Assembly: GCA_038363925.1 (NCBI GenBank)
Contig: JAQQWL010000008.1
Coordinates: 868,001-932,000 of the forward strand
From: Apiospora phragmitis
Lineage: Eukaryota; Ascomycota; Sordariomycetes; Amphisphaeriales; Apiosporaceae
DNA length: 64,000 nt
Direction of reading: 5' to 3'
Part shown: in pieces, positions 10,718-22,082 of the stretch
Layout: every line of letters begins with the position of its first letter
Numbering within the stretch: the stretch's first letter is position 1
Notes under the pieces: generated by a model
The model's input: only the letters and a program-made list of their open reading frames with translations
The model's database searches: none
Told to the model about the DNA's origin: nothing
Position numbers and translations under genes: made by a program

Positions 10718-13700
10718 ATCGTGGGAGATATCGACCGGTGACCAAAGAGCATACCAAAAGGATAAACAGGTTAAGAACAAAAACCGAACCAAGCAGAGGG
10801 AGGGGGGAGGGGGTGTCAAGTAAAGGAAAGACTGGAGTTGGTACGGGAATTGAAATGCAAGGTTGAACGTTAGCAGCAGTAATCCAGTCGGGGGTCTTTG
10901 GGTCGACAGTACAAGCCAGGACCGCCAAACTGAGAATTGGAAAATGTTTCTCTCTCTCCGCCTGGTGCTTTTTAGTGCTTTGCTTGGTGACCAACCGAAC
11001 GTAAGGATTTAGCTGCCACGCTGCAAGGCTTGCAGAAATTGGAATCCCCGTCACCCACCCGTTAGGCTTACCGCGACGGTGTCCAGCTGTGTGGGTTAAG
11101 GCCAGTCTCTGTAACCGTGGCCCGCGAGGTGAGGCGACCGGATCTCCTAGTGTTGGGCCAGCCCCAAATCCAGATGTGGATGACGATGTTTTCTCCAAAG
11201 ATCTAGCGCAATATGCAAATACCGTTGGTGTAGTGCCCACAGTCAACGCAACAATGAAGTCTGTTTGGAAGCATGTAATTTAGAATGCTGCGAAAGTGAA
11301 GAGAAAACGGCTTGGCGTTCTGATTCTCCAAGCGCCACCACCCGACTCGTTGTTCTCTTCTTTAGGAGTGGATCTTCATGCAAACTACGGAGTACCTAAC
11401 CTAACATACTCAGGTGCTCTTACTCGAAGTATTACTTCAATTATAGAGAAGGCATCGCAATGACTGTATCCTGTGGGAAGCAACAAGGTCGATCGGCTAG
11501 AATGAAAGCGGATTGATGGCAGTTGCACGATCGAATGGGAGGCCGTGGCTGCATTGGATGAGCTGGCACCAATGCAGCGAATTGCCGGTGTCTGCAGGCA
11601 GAACCGGGACGGGAAACTGGTCGCATGCAGATACCAACAACAGCAACGTTAGGCACCTATCTATCATTCAACTACAGTAGGCTACGACATGGATGGGATG
11701 AAGAAGAGATGCATCCCCTAGGTAAGCATGCATGGTACTCATCGATGCCGGTTGTCTACCTGCCATTTCGCATGCAGGGTTATTTCGAATGGGTTAGGCG
11801 GGCGCCGGGATCAGTGGCGGGAGGTCTTCAACTGCCGTCGCGGCCCTCGCAACGCTAGAAACGGTCCAATGACGAAAGCCTTGTGTGGTAGGCCTGCATA
11901 GTTTACCTACCTAACCTACATGGTACGGATACACCTTGAATCTTTGTATTGGGGTAGCTAAACCAATGGCTTGAATATAGGAAAATAAGGCTCCCGTCAT
12001 CTTGGGTTTATTTAACCTTACTTTACCTACCTACGTCCTACATGTACATTAGCTATTCCGCGACCAGCTATTCTGTTGTCCATCGCCAACTGCCTCTGCT
12101 TACAGTTCCAATACTACTGTAGTTTAAGATATATATCCTCAAGTAGGTATATAGCCTATCTGTTCACCCAAGATATAGTACATGTTTTGATCTTTTCCCT
12201 AGGCATTGTAACCAAAGGGGACTAAGGTAACTATTGGCTATTACACCCCATGACAACTAACCGGCGTCATTATAAATGACAGACTCGACAGAAGGGCAGG
12301 GTGAGTTCACCTCTGCGACCAGTACTCCTCAAGCCAATCCTGTGTTAGTATTCGATGGTTGGTATTATTGTCAGTCATGACTTATCATGCATGTCCAGGG
12401 TGCCGATGTACACACTACTGTGCCTTTACTACATAAGGGCTGTAAGTTGAGACATTGCCCCTCAAATCAGAGACAACGATCCATCTATATCTCTACATAC
12501 TTTACGCATATGTTAAGTGGCATGCACTCTTCTTCTCCCTACCCTAACGCGCATGCTTCTATTACATACAGTATTGCGAATGGGCTTCCACGTCGTGGGG
12601 AGGGGTGAAGCGACGGCCCACTAAGGGAGCAGAGAATACAGATTAGTTGATCATCCATTGTCACATACTATCCGGCAGCTGCGCTTCATCGAGTTAAGAG
12701 GGATGCCGTACATAAAAAAGGCCTGCAAAGCACGCGGAATGACATTTTTCTGGGGCTCGACAAGCAAGTAGAGTGGGCCTGCTGTCTCCTTTCGAGTCTC
12801 GACCCGGTCAGAAACGAAATTTGCATGCGATGCCCCGGCAGCCAGTCAACGGGAGCGGAAGGAACGGGAGTTATATATGGTGAAGACATGTGGGATGAGT
12901 CGCTGGATCGCAGACTCCCGTGAGATATTCCCACGAGGCCTGCCACGAGTCGCAAGGCAGCCCGGCGACGGGGTTGAGTGTATCATGTATGAACCTTGAC
13001 GTTTGCGATGGAGAAGTTCCCGAACGTTGTTCTAGACCAATGGTACTACAAAATCCACAATACGCCAGAAGGGGGGAAGGTCATGTATCACCACGGTCAA
13101 GCATCGAGGCGCATAAACAGCTTCCATGTCTGTGGAAAATATGGGCTAACAGCTAATACTTGTATGTAGCAGTTGCACAGGTAGCGGTTTGGTGGCTGGC
13201 TCATGGCTGGCTGGTTGAAGTGCCCCTGGCATAGCATCTACTTATGTATTGAAGGCCTGTCGTCGTACAAGGAAAACGAATGCAATATTGTTGCTGTCCC
13301 CTCATCTCATCTCGGGTAGGCAAATATTGTCTGATAGTTGGGCGTTCTACCAGGACTCTCTCTGGTCGTGCTGGGATGGATGATGGATACACGATGAGAT
13401 GAGCATTGAGGCCCCCTCGCGGCCTGGGGGGACAGATGGAAGTCCTATTGGATTCAACAAAACGACCACATGCTTGCGCAGGCATCCCGTAAGTGACTCG
13501 TGTCGGATGGGCCGTTGCGGCTTATTTGCTGACGGGCGCCGGTGGCCTGGACCTGAGACAGCCTGGACAGCTGCTGCTAACAGAGTAGTCAGCTGGATGT
13601 GGCTCCTGATTTGGGTTAGTGGACGCTGGGGATCCTACCAAAAAAAAGTGTTGGTGTGCTGGGGGCGTGCTGGGGGGCAGCTGCTACGTCCTGGCTGTGT

Positions 13701-14662
13701 GTAACACTGACATCCATTGCATTCAAAGAAGTACGTTCGCCTTGCTTGCCCCCCCAATGTCTCAACTCTTTGACCTTTTGACATGCAGTGAGCCCTGCCA
13801 GCATTCCCCCTCGTCTCTTGTTTTGTCGCTAGAAGTCAAAACACACGTTATCTTGCCAGTCCTTTCGTGATTATGTTCTGATCGTCCTTACTCTCGATTC
13901 TTTCGTCCGGTTGCCCCGTAAGGCGTTGCACATTGCCCCTGTCTGTGCTGTCTCTGCTCAAGTACCTATTTGCAAATTGTACCCGACGTCGCATTATTAG
14001 CTCCGCCAGCTGCACCTCGGCATTGTTTCTGCTCTAGCTACGTCACTTCGGTCACTCAAGGGTCCCCAGCACAAACCGCTACCTACGCCCCAAACCAGAC
14101 CGACCACCGGTCACCTGTTACAATCAACGTCCTGGTAATCGCACTTTGTATACTCTTTCGCCTCGTATTTGTGGCAGCCCACCAGAAAACCACCACAAGA
14201 TCAATTACGTCTTACATTACCTGCTCACTTATTTTCGCTCGTTTACAAGCCGTTTTGTTGTTGCTGCTGCTGTGCCTGTACTTGATCAGCGAATGCACTT
14301 GTCATTACTACTACCTACTCCAACATCAAAATCAAACCAGTCCAAAGGAATAAGCAGACTATTATTGCCCCGATTACTTCGCTGCGACAACGTTGAATCC
14401 ACTGCCGGCGAGCAGCTTTTGGTCGCCAACACTTATCGCCTCGATTGTTGCTTTTCGAATAAGTTCTGTGGCCGCCCCCGAAAGACTCGAACCTACAGGG
14501 CGGGTCGCCCCGTGGTTGTATAAAAGCAAAAGAGGGAAGGGGGAAAAGGAAGTTCACTTTCGTAGGCTTTCCTAGGATAACCCACCCTTCTGCCAGACGA
14601 CTTCCCTGGCAGGCTTTTTGCATCCGAAATCGAATTAGCTGCGTTGCCCTCCGAGTATCACC
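10718..14662. other. Long intergenic region, divergent promoters of FN3 gene and lipin gene
   Basis: 3.9 kb between divergent genes. It contains many short runs of the CCTACCTA/TTACCTA type (for example around 11895-12045), common in sordariomycete spacers, and a pyrimidine-rich leader before lipin (about 13860-14640). Open stretches at 12387, 13399 and 13970 lack domains. No gene called. Confidence 0.55.
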
Positions 14663-17062
14663 ATGCAGTACGTCCGGAATATTAGCGACTCGGTCTCGAC
14701 CGCATGGAATTCAATCAATCCCTCCACTCTTAGCGGTGCTATTGATGTGATCGTGGTCGAGCAGGAGGACGGCAGCCTATCCTGTTCCCCTTTCCACGTT
14801 CGCTTCGGGGAAATTCTCGCTCTTGCGGCCATACGAAAAGAAGGTCGAATTCAAGGTCAATGGGGTGAAGCAAGAATACTCCATGAAATTGGGCGAAGGC
14901 GGAGAAGCTTTCTTTGTCTTCGAGACCAGCGACACCATCCCACAAAGCTTGCAGACCTCCCCGCTCGTCTCTCCGGCTTCCAGCCCACCTCTCGCGGCAG
15001 AACAGGATGACCCCGATGCCTTGCAAGAGCCTGACTTGCTCCAGCTTGACGAGCCATCTGGCCATGCGCACTCTTCTACTCGTTCTCTCAGTGGATCCAC
15101 AAGTCGGCCAGGCCCAGCGCCAGTTCCAGGTTCGCCATTCCTTCGCTTGAGTAAGATAAAAAGATACTAATGCAATACGCGGTAGGGCACCTAGGGCATC
15201 ACCCCACGTCCCCGGCACTGAGCAATGGGCGGCCATCTCCAGGAGATTTTCCCGACGCATACCGACTGCCTTCTCACAGTGACAACATTCTCCCGTCTAG
15301 TGCGCGGGCGCGGAGCGAGCGAGACGAATCCCCTGAAGGATCTGAGCATGAAGATAGCAACCAGTCATCCCATAGATCAATCAGCCCCCTCCTCTACCAC
15401 CACAAGAGGCCGTGCAGCGAGCCATGACTTTGTCCGAGCAACTCCACGCGGCGAACATCCGAAGTAAGGTCACCGAAACCGGTGACTTGATGCTGGATAT
15501 GACAGGCTACAAGAGCAGTGAGGAGGATGCTATCCGTGCCGAGGTTGTGGCGCGCAATATTCTGTCCGAGGAGATGCAGGGTGACTATGATATAGGCGCA
15601 TTGTTCGGCATGGATGAAAAAGGGAATCTCTGGATCTACAGCAGCGAGGACGCGAAAGAGGCTGCCATGAAGAAAACCGTCGCCTCTTTGCGGCCAACTG
15701 CTACAATCGCTATCGATGCTGCGTCAGATCCAGGCTATGCCAGTGACGACTCTGCGTCGTCGGCCCCGCTACCTTCGCACCGCCGAAGTGAGTCGGATGC
15801 AGGCCAGACGAGCGTTGGGACACCTCCAACCACTCCTGGGTCAAGTCACGTCGGCGACCCAAATCGAAACTACGCCAAGACTCTTCGGTTGACTAGCGAT
15901 CAGCTGAAGACTTTAAATCTGAAGCCTGGTGAGAACTCCATGGCTTTCACCGTGAACCGAGCCACATGCCAAGCTTTTATGTACCTTTGGAAGTACGATA
16001 CGCCGGTGGTCATTTCGGACATCGACGGAACTATAACCAAATCGGATGCTCTTGGTCATGTGCTGAACATGATCGGCCGAGACTGGACGCACGCGGGCGT
16101 CGCCAAGCTGTACAGTGATATTGTAGCCAATGGCTACAACATTATGTATCTCACCAGTCGGTCAGTGGGACAGGCCGATACAACAAGAGCCTATTTAAAT
16201 GGTGTCGTCCAGGATAACTACCGCCTTCCTCGTGGCCCGACCATCCTGTCCCTGATCGGACAATGGCGGCCCTCCGCGCGAAATATATCTCCGAAAGCCT
16301 CACGTCTTCAAAATGGCCACCCTTCGAGATATACGTAATCTTTACGGTCCGGATCGCCATTGCTTCTATGCCGGATTCGGGAATCGCCTTACCGATCAAA
16401 TCTCGTATCGTACGGTCGATGTACCACGCAACCGTATCTTCACTATCAACTCCAATGCCGAGGATCTTTGGACTTGCTATCTCTCAACAAGCTCAAACTG
16501 AGCTACGTCAACATGACGGAAGTCGTGGACCATTACTTCCCAGCGGTGGCAACCCTGGTTAAAGGAGGTGGAGAGGAGTACACCGACTTCAAGTACTGGC
16601 GGGAGCCGCCGCTGGAGATGGACGAGTTCAGCGCTAGTGATGATGATGACGATGACGAGGATGCGGATGACGAGGATGATGACGTCGGAAACCTGGGCGA
16701 CAGCTATCTCTCGCGCATCGACGATGACGATGCAGTAGAGAGTATATTCAGTGGCAGTGGCGTCTACGAAGACGAGCAGCACATGATGGGATCCATGATG
16801 GAGGAATATGAAGAGGACGCCGATGACGAAGATGTTGATGGAGAGGATATCGAAGGGGATGATGACATCGAAGGCGATGAGGACGAGGGCGAGGACGTGG
16901 ATGAGGATGAGGATGAAGTGGAAGAGGAGAATGTCGGTTTGAAAATCCCGGAAGACGTGAAAGCCAAAACTCCCAGCCCCCAAGATCGCGGTGCAAGATG
17001 ACCTTGCGGAGATCATCACAGGAGTGCAGTACCTGGGGCAAGAGAAGGAGGTTGAGCAGTAA
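14663..17062 (+). CDS. PAH1: Lipin: Mg2+-dependent phosphatidate phosphatase (Pah1/Ned1 family), reading frame interrupted by six apparent indels
   Basis: Start ATG at 14663 gives MQYVRNIS, the lipin N-terminal amphipathic start, followed by the N-LIP domain (SGAIDVIVVEQEDG, then SPFHVRFG). A 44-nt intron (15151-15194, GTAAGA, ACTAAT branch) is in phase; AG at 15185 is an alternative acceptor. The C-LIP domain carries the HAD motif DIDGTIT and downstream GNRLTDQISY. The tail is extremely acidic (Asp/Glu runs, about 16620-16930). The enzyme makes diacylglycerol from phosphatidate and controls membrane versus storage lipid. Apparent indels: extra G in 14807-14810, missing C at 15385-15389, missing C at 16250-16252, missing base at about 16280, missing base at about 16463, extra C at 16977-16981. 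Correcting them gives 786 codons ending at TAA 17060-17062. Between breaks the protein is well conserved, arguing against an old pseudogene. Confidence 0.9.
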
Positions 17063-17576
17063 GAAGGGAAGAAGTGTCATATTCAACATAGCTGGCGACT
17101 CCATTGTATAGGTCGGGAATATTGACGCATGGCTGGGTGTTTCACTGGAGGGGGAGACTTGATATTGACCCAGGGCTCTACATGCATAGCGTGGCGTTTC
17201 ATTTTTGGGGGCTTTTTAAACCATTAGACAAAGCATACATCTTTAATGTACATTGAATTGATGTTCCTGTATCTGCCGAGAGATCCTCAGTGCTTCTCCG
17301 GCAAAGGAATCTACCTAACGTGCTACTTTTCGGATGCAGCCAGTCAACTTTTTACTAGCGATTTCTTGTGTTGTCTGAGACTCCCAACTTTTGGAGGTCC
17401 ATGATAATGCATACTTATTGTAGAAAATTCCCGTAATCATCCAATCGATGATCTCCAAAAACACCATTAAACGCCTGTACGTAGTCTTGGGCTCCTTAGA
17501 GAATTAATAAAGCGTGGTCACCCATCGGGGCAGGTTTCCCCCCCCTCCAAAGATACACACCTGCCGGGTCTTGGCC
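17063..17576. other. Intergenic, convergent 3' ends
   Basis: 514 nt between the 3' ends of lipin (+) and TAF9 (-). AT-rich, no coding signal; terminators expected. Confidence 0.6.
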
Positions 17577-18426
17577 TTATTCCAGGTCCATATCCTCGTC
17601 GTCTTCGGCCATCTCGTCCTCCAGCAGCTCACCCAGTCCGCCCCTGCCATCCTTAGTAGCATTTGCACCGTCCTTGTTGAGAGGTTCGCTGCTCTCGACG
17701 CCCTCCATCGCATCCTCCATGCCGCCCTCGGGCTCGCTCTCGTCCTTGTCGTCGTCGTCGTCGTTCATTCCGTCGTCGCCGCCCCAGCGATCCTTCAGGC
17801 CCCAGCTCATGCCGCTCAGGACGAAGCGCTCGTTAGGCAGGCGCACGCCCCACTCGTGGGCGTGGACGCGCGGCAGGGCCACGCGGTTGCGCTCCTTGGC
17901 CAGCTCCATGAGCCAGTCCTTGCTGGCGCCGCCGCCCGCCGAACCGCCTGCGCCGCTGCCGCCCCGGAACTGGTATGCCTGCCGCGACGCCACCGCCAGG
18001 CTCACGGCGTTGGTGTTCACGGCGGCGTCAATGTTGGCGGGCGCGCTGGGCGCTGCGCCTGAAGCGCCCGAGGGCTTGCTGCCCGCGGCCGACGTGTAGG
18101 GGTCCGTCGTCAGGTGCAGCGCGTCCGACAGGACCGACGACGTGTGCCGGTACGCGAAGTCGAGCAGTAGCAGGGGCCCGGCTGTCGTATGAAGTCACGC
18201 CTTGGCTCGTCAGCAGCAGCTCGATGGTGCGTGCGTCGCGCGGGCGGGGCGCCGAGGTGGACGGCGTGCCGTTGGGCGCGGATGGAGACGGGCCAGCTGC
18301 GCCGGTGGCTTGTGAGGCCTGCAGCGTACTCGAGGTGGTCGCTTGGGTGGGTTGTGACAGTGACGGCGCCGAGGTGGCGGAGGAGGAGGGGATGCCGTTT
18401 GACTGTGACTGCGAGGCGGTCGCCAT
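17577..18426 (-). CDS. TAF9: TFIID/SAGA subunit TAF9 (histone-fold protein)
   Basis: A single exon from ATG 18426 to the stop at 17577, about 282 aa. A Ser/Thr/Pro-rich N-terminus leads to the histone-fold start, [15 protein letters not shown]. The frame then shifts, and the second frame continues with [15 protein letters not shown] and [13 protein letters not shown], the rest of the TAF9 histone fold. TAF9 pairs with TAF6 in TFIID and SAGA to bind core promoters. The C-terminus is acidic ([14 protein letters not shown] at the end). The frame change lies at a GGG/CCCC run near 18173-18179 and behaves as one extra base or two missing. TAF9 relatives usually have a Val-Pro before the leucine run, which would fit two missing bases. 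The downstream frame is open to the end, so the gene is probably intact in the organism. Confidence 0.85.
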
Positions 18427-19399
18427 AGTCGCGAGTATGTGTGACTAGCTAGTAGTAGCGGACGGTGTATCTTCAGTGAATTGATGTGAATCGCAAGGTA
18501 TCGCGTTGCGTTCTCATTGGTGGTGTTACGGGTCGAGCGAAGGGCAGATCGAAGTCGAAGGATTGCGCTCCGATGTGGTACGCGAAAGGCTTCCCTCGAA
18601 GATGGCTAGGCCATCGAGGTTTGTGGTGTCGAAAGAAGCAACAGCAGGCTGGAGGATAGCGCCACAACGAGAGGAAGAGATTGTGTCTTGGTGTTTCCAA
18701 TTGCTAGACACGAGATGCTGTTAATTTGATCGCCAGCAACCAAGACAGAGGTTCGCGGTGAGGATGTTAATTGATGGATTGAATGAACGAAGCTACATGT
18801 AATCTTTAAATCGTTATCGATATTGGTGGTTCAGCATCGCCTGAGGTAGAAGGTAGAAGGTACGTAGCACTGCTTACTCCGACGGTCAGATGTGCGTTGG
18901 ACGCTTGAAAGGACTAACCAAGTCTGTCACCCGGGTCATCTGCTACCACCGTGTCTTTAACGCTCAATTCCCAGTGCCCCGCTAATAAGTAAATCTGAGT
19001 CTGAATACAATTGTAATTCCATTTCTTTCTTCCACTTATGATGACTATTTGATAGTCACCTGTTTGCTACTTTTATTTCAGCTGCGAGCGACAGTGACCC
19101 GACTGTGACTGGATACACAAACCATAGCCTAAATTCTTGGAGGGTGTGACGAATAACTGGGTCTAACATTCGGTTCACCCGTTCGATGGAGGGGCAATTG
19201 GCAATTGGCAATGCCCAGAGCGACCGATGAATGACTGGACATTTGCCCCGCCAAAGCAAAAGACCGGCCGATGCTGGAACACCATATTTTTCAAGTGACT
19301 ATTTATTTATTAAGTCATTGATCAACTCACAGCGCATTCCCCTTTCTCCATATTCACTCAGTGTCTTGACAGGTCTCAAAACTGAATAAGCCATTTGCT
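18427..19399. other. Divergent promoter region of TAF9 and HIS4
   Basis: 973 nt between divergent starts. It holds a TGACTATTTGATAGTCA inverted repeat near 19040, a TGACTGGA segment near 19105 and a TGACTGG near 19232. TGACT half-sites of this kind are bound by CPC1/Gcn4-type bZIP factors that control HIS4 in fungi; the assignment here is inference. Confidence 0.45.
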
Positions 19400-22082
19400 A
19401 TGGAGACAACTCTCCCTCTCCCGTTCTTGATCAGCGTCGCGGTACCTCCCGGCCTCGACTCCAGCGAGGGCTGTCCCGGGGTGAGGTTTCCTGTCTTGGC
19501 TGCGTCTTCTTCGACGTGACTCAACAGAACCTCGACAAGCTGCTCAACTATTTGGACCAGCACAGCTCCGAATTCCACACCTTCTTCGATGTCACCGGAG
19601 TGGAATTCCAGGACGACATCATTTCTCTTCTCGACCATGGAGCTCGGAAAATCTTTGTCCAGCCGGAACGGTTAGCTGCGTTTGCCGACTTCAAGGGGCG
19701 CGTCGCCCCGGCCGTCACCACGCCCAGCAACGTTTCCGTCGGAACCGAGTATGGCATCCTCCTGAAGGACTTTGACCACACCAAGTGTGATGTCGCCAAG
19801 TTTCTGGAGCAATCCTCGGCTGAGAAACTGCCGCCGACTTACATCAAGCCTATCCAGGGAACCAACTTCGAGCACTTCGTTGATGTATGCTCTCAAATCT
19901 CGGCCATCCCCATCTTACCTTCTACGGGCTTGACTACGGACAAGGAGGACCAGTCTAAGATCTTTGTGTCAACCATGCTGTCTGGCGCTTGGATTTCCGA
20001 CCGCCCGGACAAGCTGATGCCCACTGTCGTCTGCGATGAAAGAGGCATTGCCCTTGGCTTGGTCTACAGCAGCCAGGAGAGTGTTGCTGAGTCGCTAAAG
20101 ACACAGACGGGTGTTTACCAGAGCCGGAAGCGTGGCTTGTGGTACAAGGGAGCCACGTCAGGTGATACCCAGGAACTGGTGCGTGTTTCGCTAGATTGCG
20201 ACAACGACGCCCTAAAGTTCGTCATCAAGCAGAAGGGAAAGTTCTGCCACTTGAACCAATTCGGATGTTTTGGTGACTTGAGGGGCATTTCGAAACTGGA
20301 GCAGACCCTGGTTTCGAGGAAGGAGTCCGCCCCTGAAGGCTCCTATACAGCGCGCCTGTTCTCTGACGAGAAGCTGTTGCGAGCTAAGATCATGGAAGAG
20401 GCCGAAGAGCTTTGCGATGCACAGACACCTGAAGAAATTGCCTTCGAGGCTGCTGATCTGATCTACTTTGCCCTAGCCAAGGCTGTCAGCAAGGGTGCCA
20501 GCCTGGCTGATATCGAGAGGAATTTGGATGCAAAGAGTTTGAAGGTGAAGAGGAGAACAGGGAATGCCAAGGGCAAGTGGGCCGAAAAGGAAGGCATCAC
20601 GAACGAAACAGTTGAGGAGGCCAAGGAGACTGCTAAGGACTCCACCAGTCCGCTCACATCGGCGCCCGCTACGGAAGCCCAGACTGCGCCGGAAGTCGAT
20701 AGGATCACAATGAAACGCCTTGACGCTGGTAATATGGGCACCGCACAAGTGACCGAGGCCCTCAAGCGCCCATCTCAGAAGTCAGCCGAGGTAATCATGG
20801 GTATTGTCCATCCCATCATCAACGATGTCAGACAGAATGGCGATAAGGCGCTTCTCTCGTACACCCACAAGTTTGAAAAGGCAACCTCTTTGACTTCGCC
20901 TGTTCTGAAGGCGCCATTCCCTCAGTCATTGATGAACTTGCCCGAAGAGACCATCAAGGCCATCGACGTCTCGTTTGAGAACATCCGAAAGTTCCACGAG
21001 GCGCAGCAGGAAGAACCATTGAAGGTGGAGACCATGCCCGGTGTAGTCTGCAGTCGTTTTTCGAGGCCTATTGAGAGAGTCGGTCTGTACGTCCCCGGTG
21101 GTACGGCTGTTCTGCCCAGTACCGCCCTCATGCTTGGTGTTCCTGCCATGGTTGCTGGTTGCCAGAAGATCGTGATTGCATCACCCCCACGATCGGATGG
21201 TAGCATTACTCCTGAGATTGTCTATGTCGCTCACAAGGTCGGTGCCGAAAGTATCGTCTTGGCAGGAGGGGCGCAGGCTGTCGCAGCTTTGGCTTATGGC
21301 ACCGAAAGCGTCACCAAGGTGGACAAGATTTATGGACCTGGTAATCAGTTCGTCACAGCTGGTAAGATGTACGTGAGCAACGATACCAATGCTGGCGTCG
21401 GTATCGATATGCCGGCAGGTCCGTCTGAAGTACTCGTTATTGCTGATGGCGCCGCGAACCCTGCCTTTGTGGCCTCGGATCTCCTATCACAAGCTGAGCA
21501 CGGCGTGGACAGTCAGGTGGTCCTAATCGCTATTGATCTCGAGGAGCAACAGCTGCAAGCGATTGAGGATGAGCTTCACAAGCAGGCCATGGCTCTGCCG
21601 CGTGTTGATATTGTCCGAGGCGCCATTAGCCACTCTGTCACCATCCAAGTTAAGGATATTGATGAGGCTATGGTCATTAGCAACGACTATGCGCCCGAGC
21701 ACTTGATCCTGCAGCTCAAGGACGCCGAGAAGGTTGTGGATAAGGTCATGAATGCGGGCAGTGTATTCATTGGCCAATGGACCCCTGAAAGTGTAGGCGA
21801 CTACTCTGCTGGCGTCAACCACTCACTGCGTAAGTTCTTTATTCCGTCCATCCATCCTAATAGTGAACTAATGCTAACATAATAAAAGCTACATATGGAT
21901 ACGCAAAGCAGTACTCGGGCGTCAACTTGGGATCGTTCTTGAAGCACATCACCAGTTCGAACCTGACTGCCGATGGTTTGAGGAACGTTGGAACCGCTGT
22001 TATGCAGCTGGCAAAGGTAGAAGAGCTCGAGGCTCACAGGAGGGCTGTGGAGATACGACTAAGCTCCATGGACGGAAAATGA
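19400..22082 (+). CDS. HIS4: Trifunctional histidine biosynthesis protein HIS4 (cyclohydrolase / pyrophosphohydrolase / histidinol dehydrogenase)
   Basis: Exon 1 is 19400-21829, intron 21830-21888 (59 nt, GTAAGT; GCTAAC branch), exon 2 21889-22082. Adding one missing base near 19466-19471 (after GAGGG) gives 875 codons; the visible long frame otherwise lacks its ATG and starts mid-protein. Domains in order: phosphoribosyl-AMP cyclohydrolase (KRGLWYKGATSGDTQ and the Cys-containing KFCHLNQFGCF); phosphoribosyl-ATP pyrophosphohydrolase (KIMEEAEEL, FEAADLIYF); and histidinol dehydrogenase (GLYVPGGTAVLPSTALM, KIYGPGNQFVTAGK, GIDMPAGPSEV and HLILQL). These catalyse steps 2, 3 and the last two steps of histidine synthesis. 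The splice junction rebuilds the conserved NHSLPTYGYAKQYSG segment. Cytosolic. Likely under general amino-acid control through upstream TGACT elements (inferred). Confidence 0.95.

Noticed and set aside
11890..12050. Telomere-like or transposon-end repeats (CCTACCTA motifs)
   Set aside because: Short, imperfect and scattered; common in sordariomycete spacers, with no terminal repeats or target duplication.
14440..14530. tRNA-like B-box (GGTTCGAGTC) on the minus strand
   Set aside because: The flanking bases do not pair to form a T-stem, and no A-box or acceptor stem could be found.
15151..16470. Extra short introns to explain the lipin frame changes
   Set aside because: At four of the positions there is no GT...AG pair of at least 40 nt that keeps the conserved residues; one-base indels explain all of them more simply.
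16477..17104. Long minus-strand frames opposite the lipin C-terminus
   Set aside because: They are reverse readings of the Asp/Glu-rich (GAT/GAC/GAG) tail of lipin, giving Ser/Ile/Val-rich shadow proteins.
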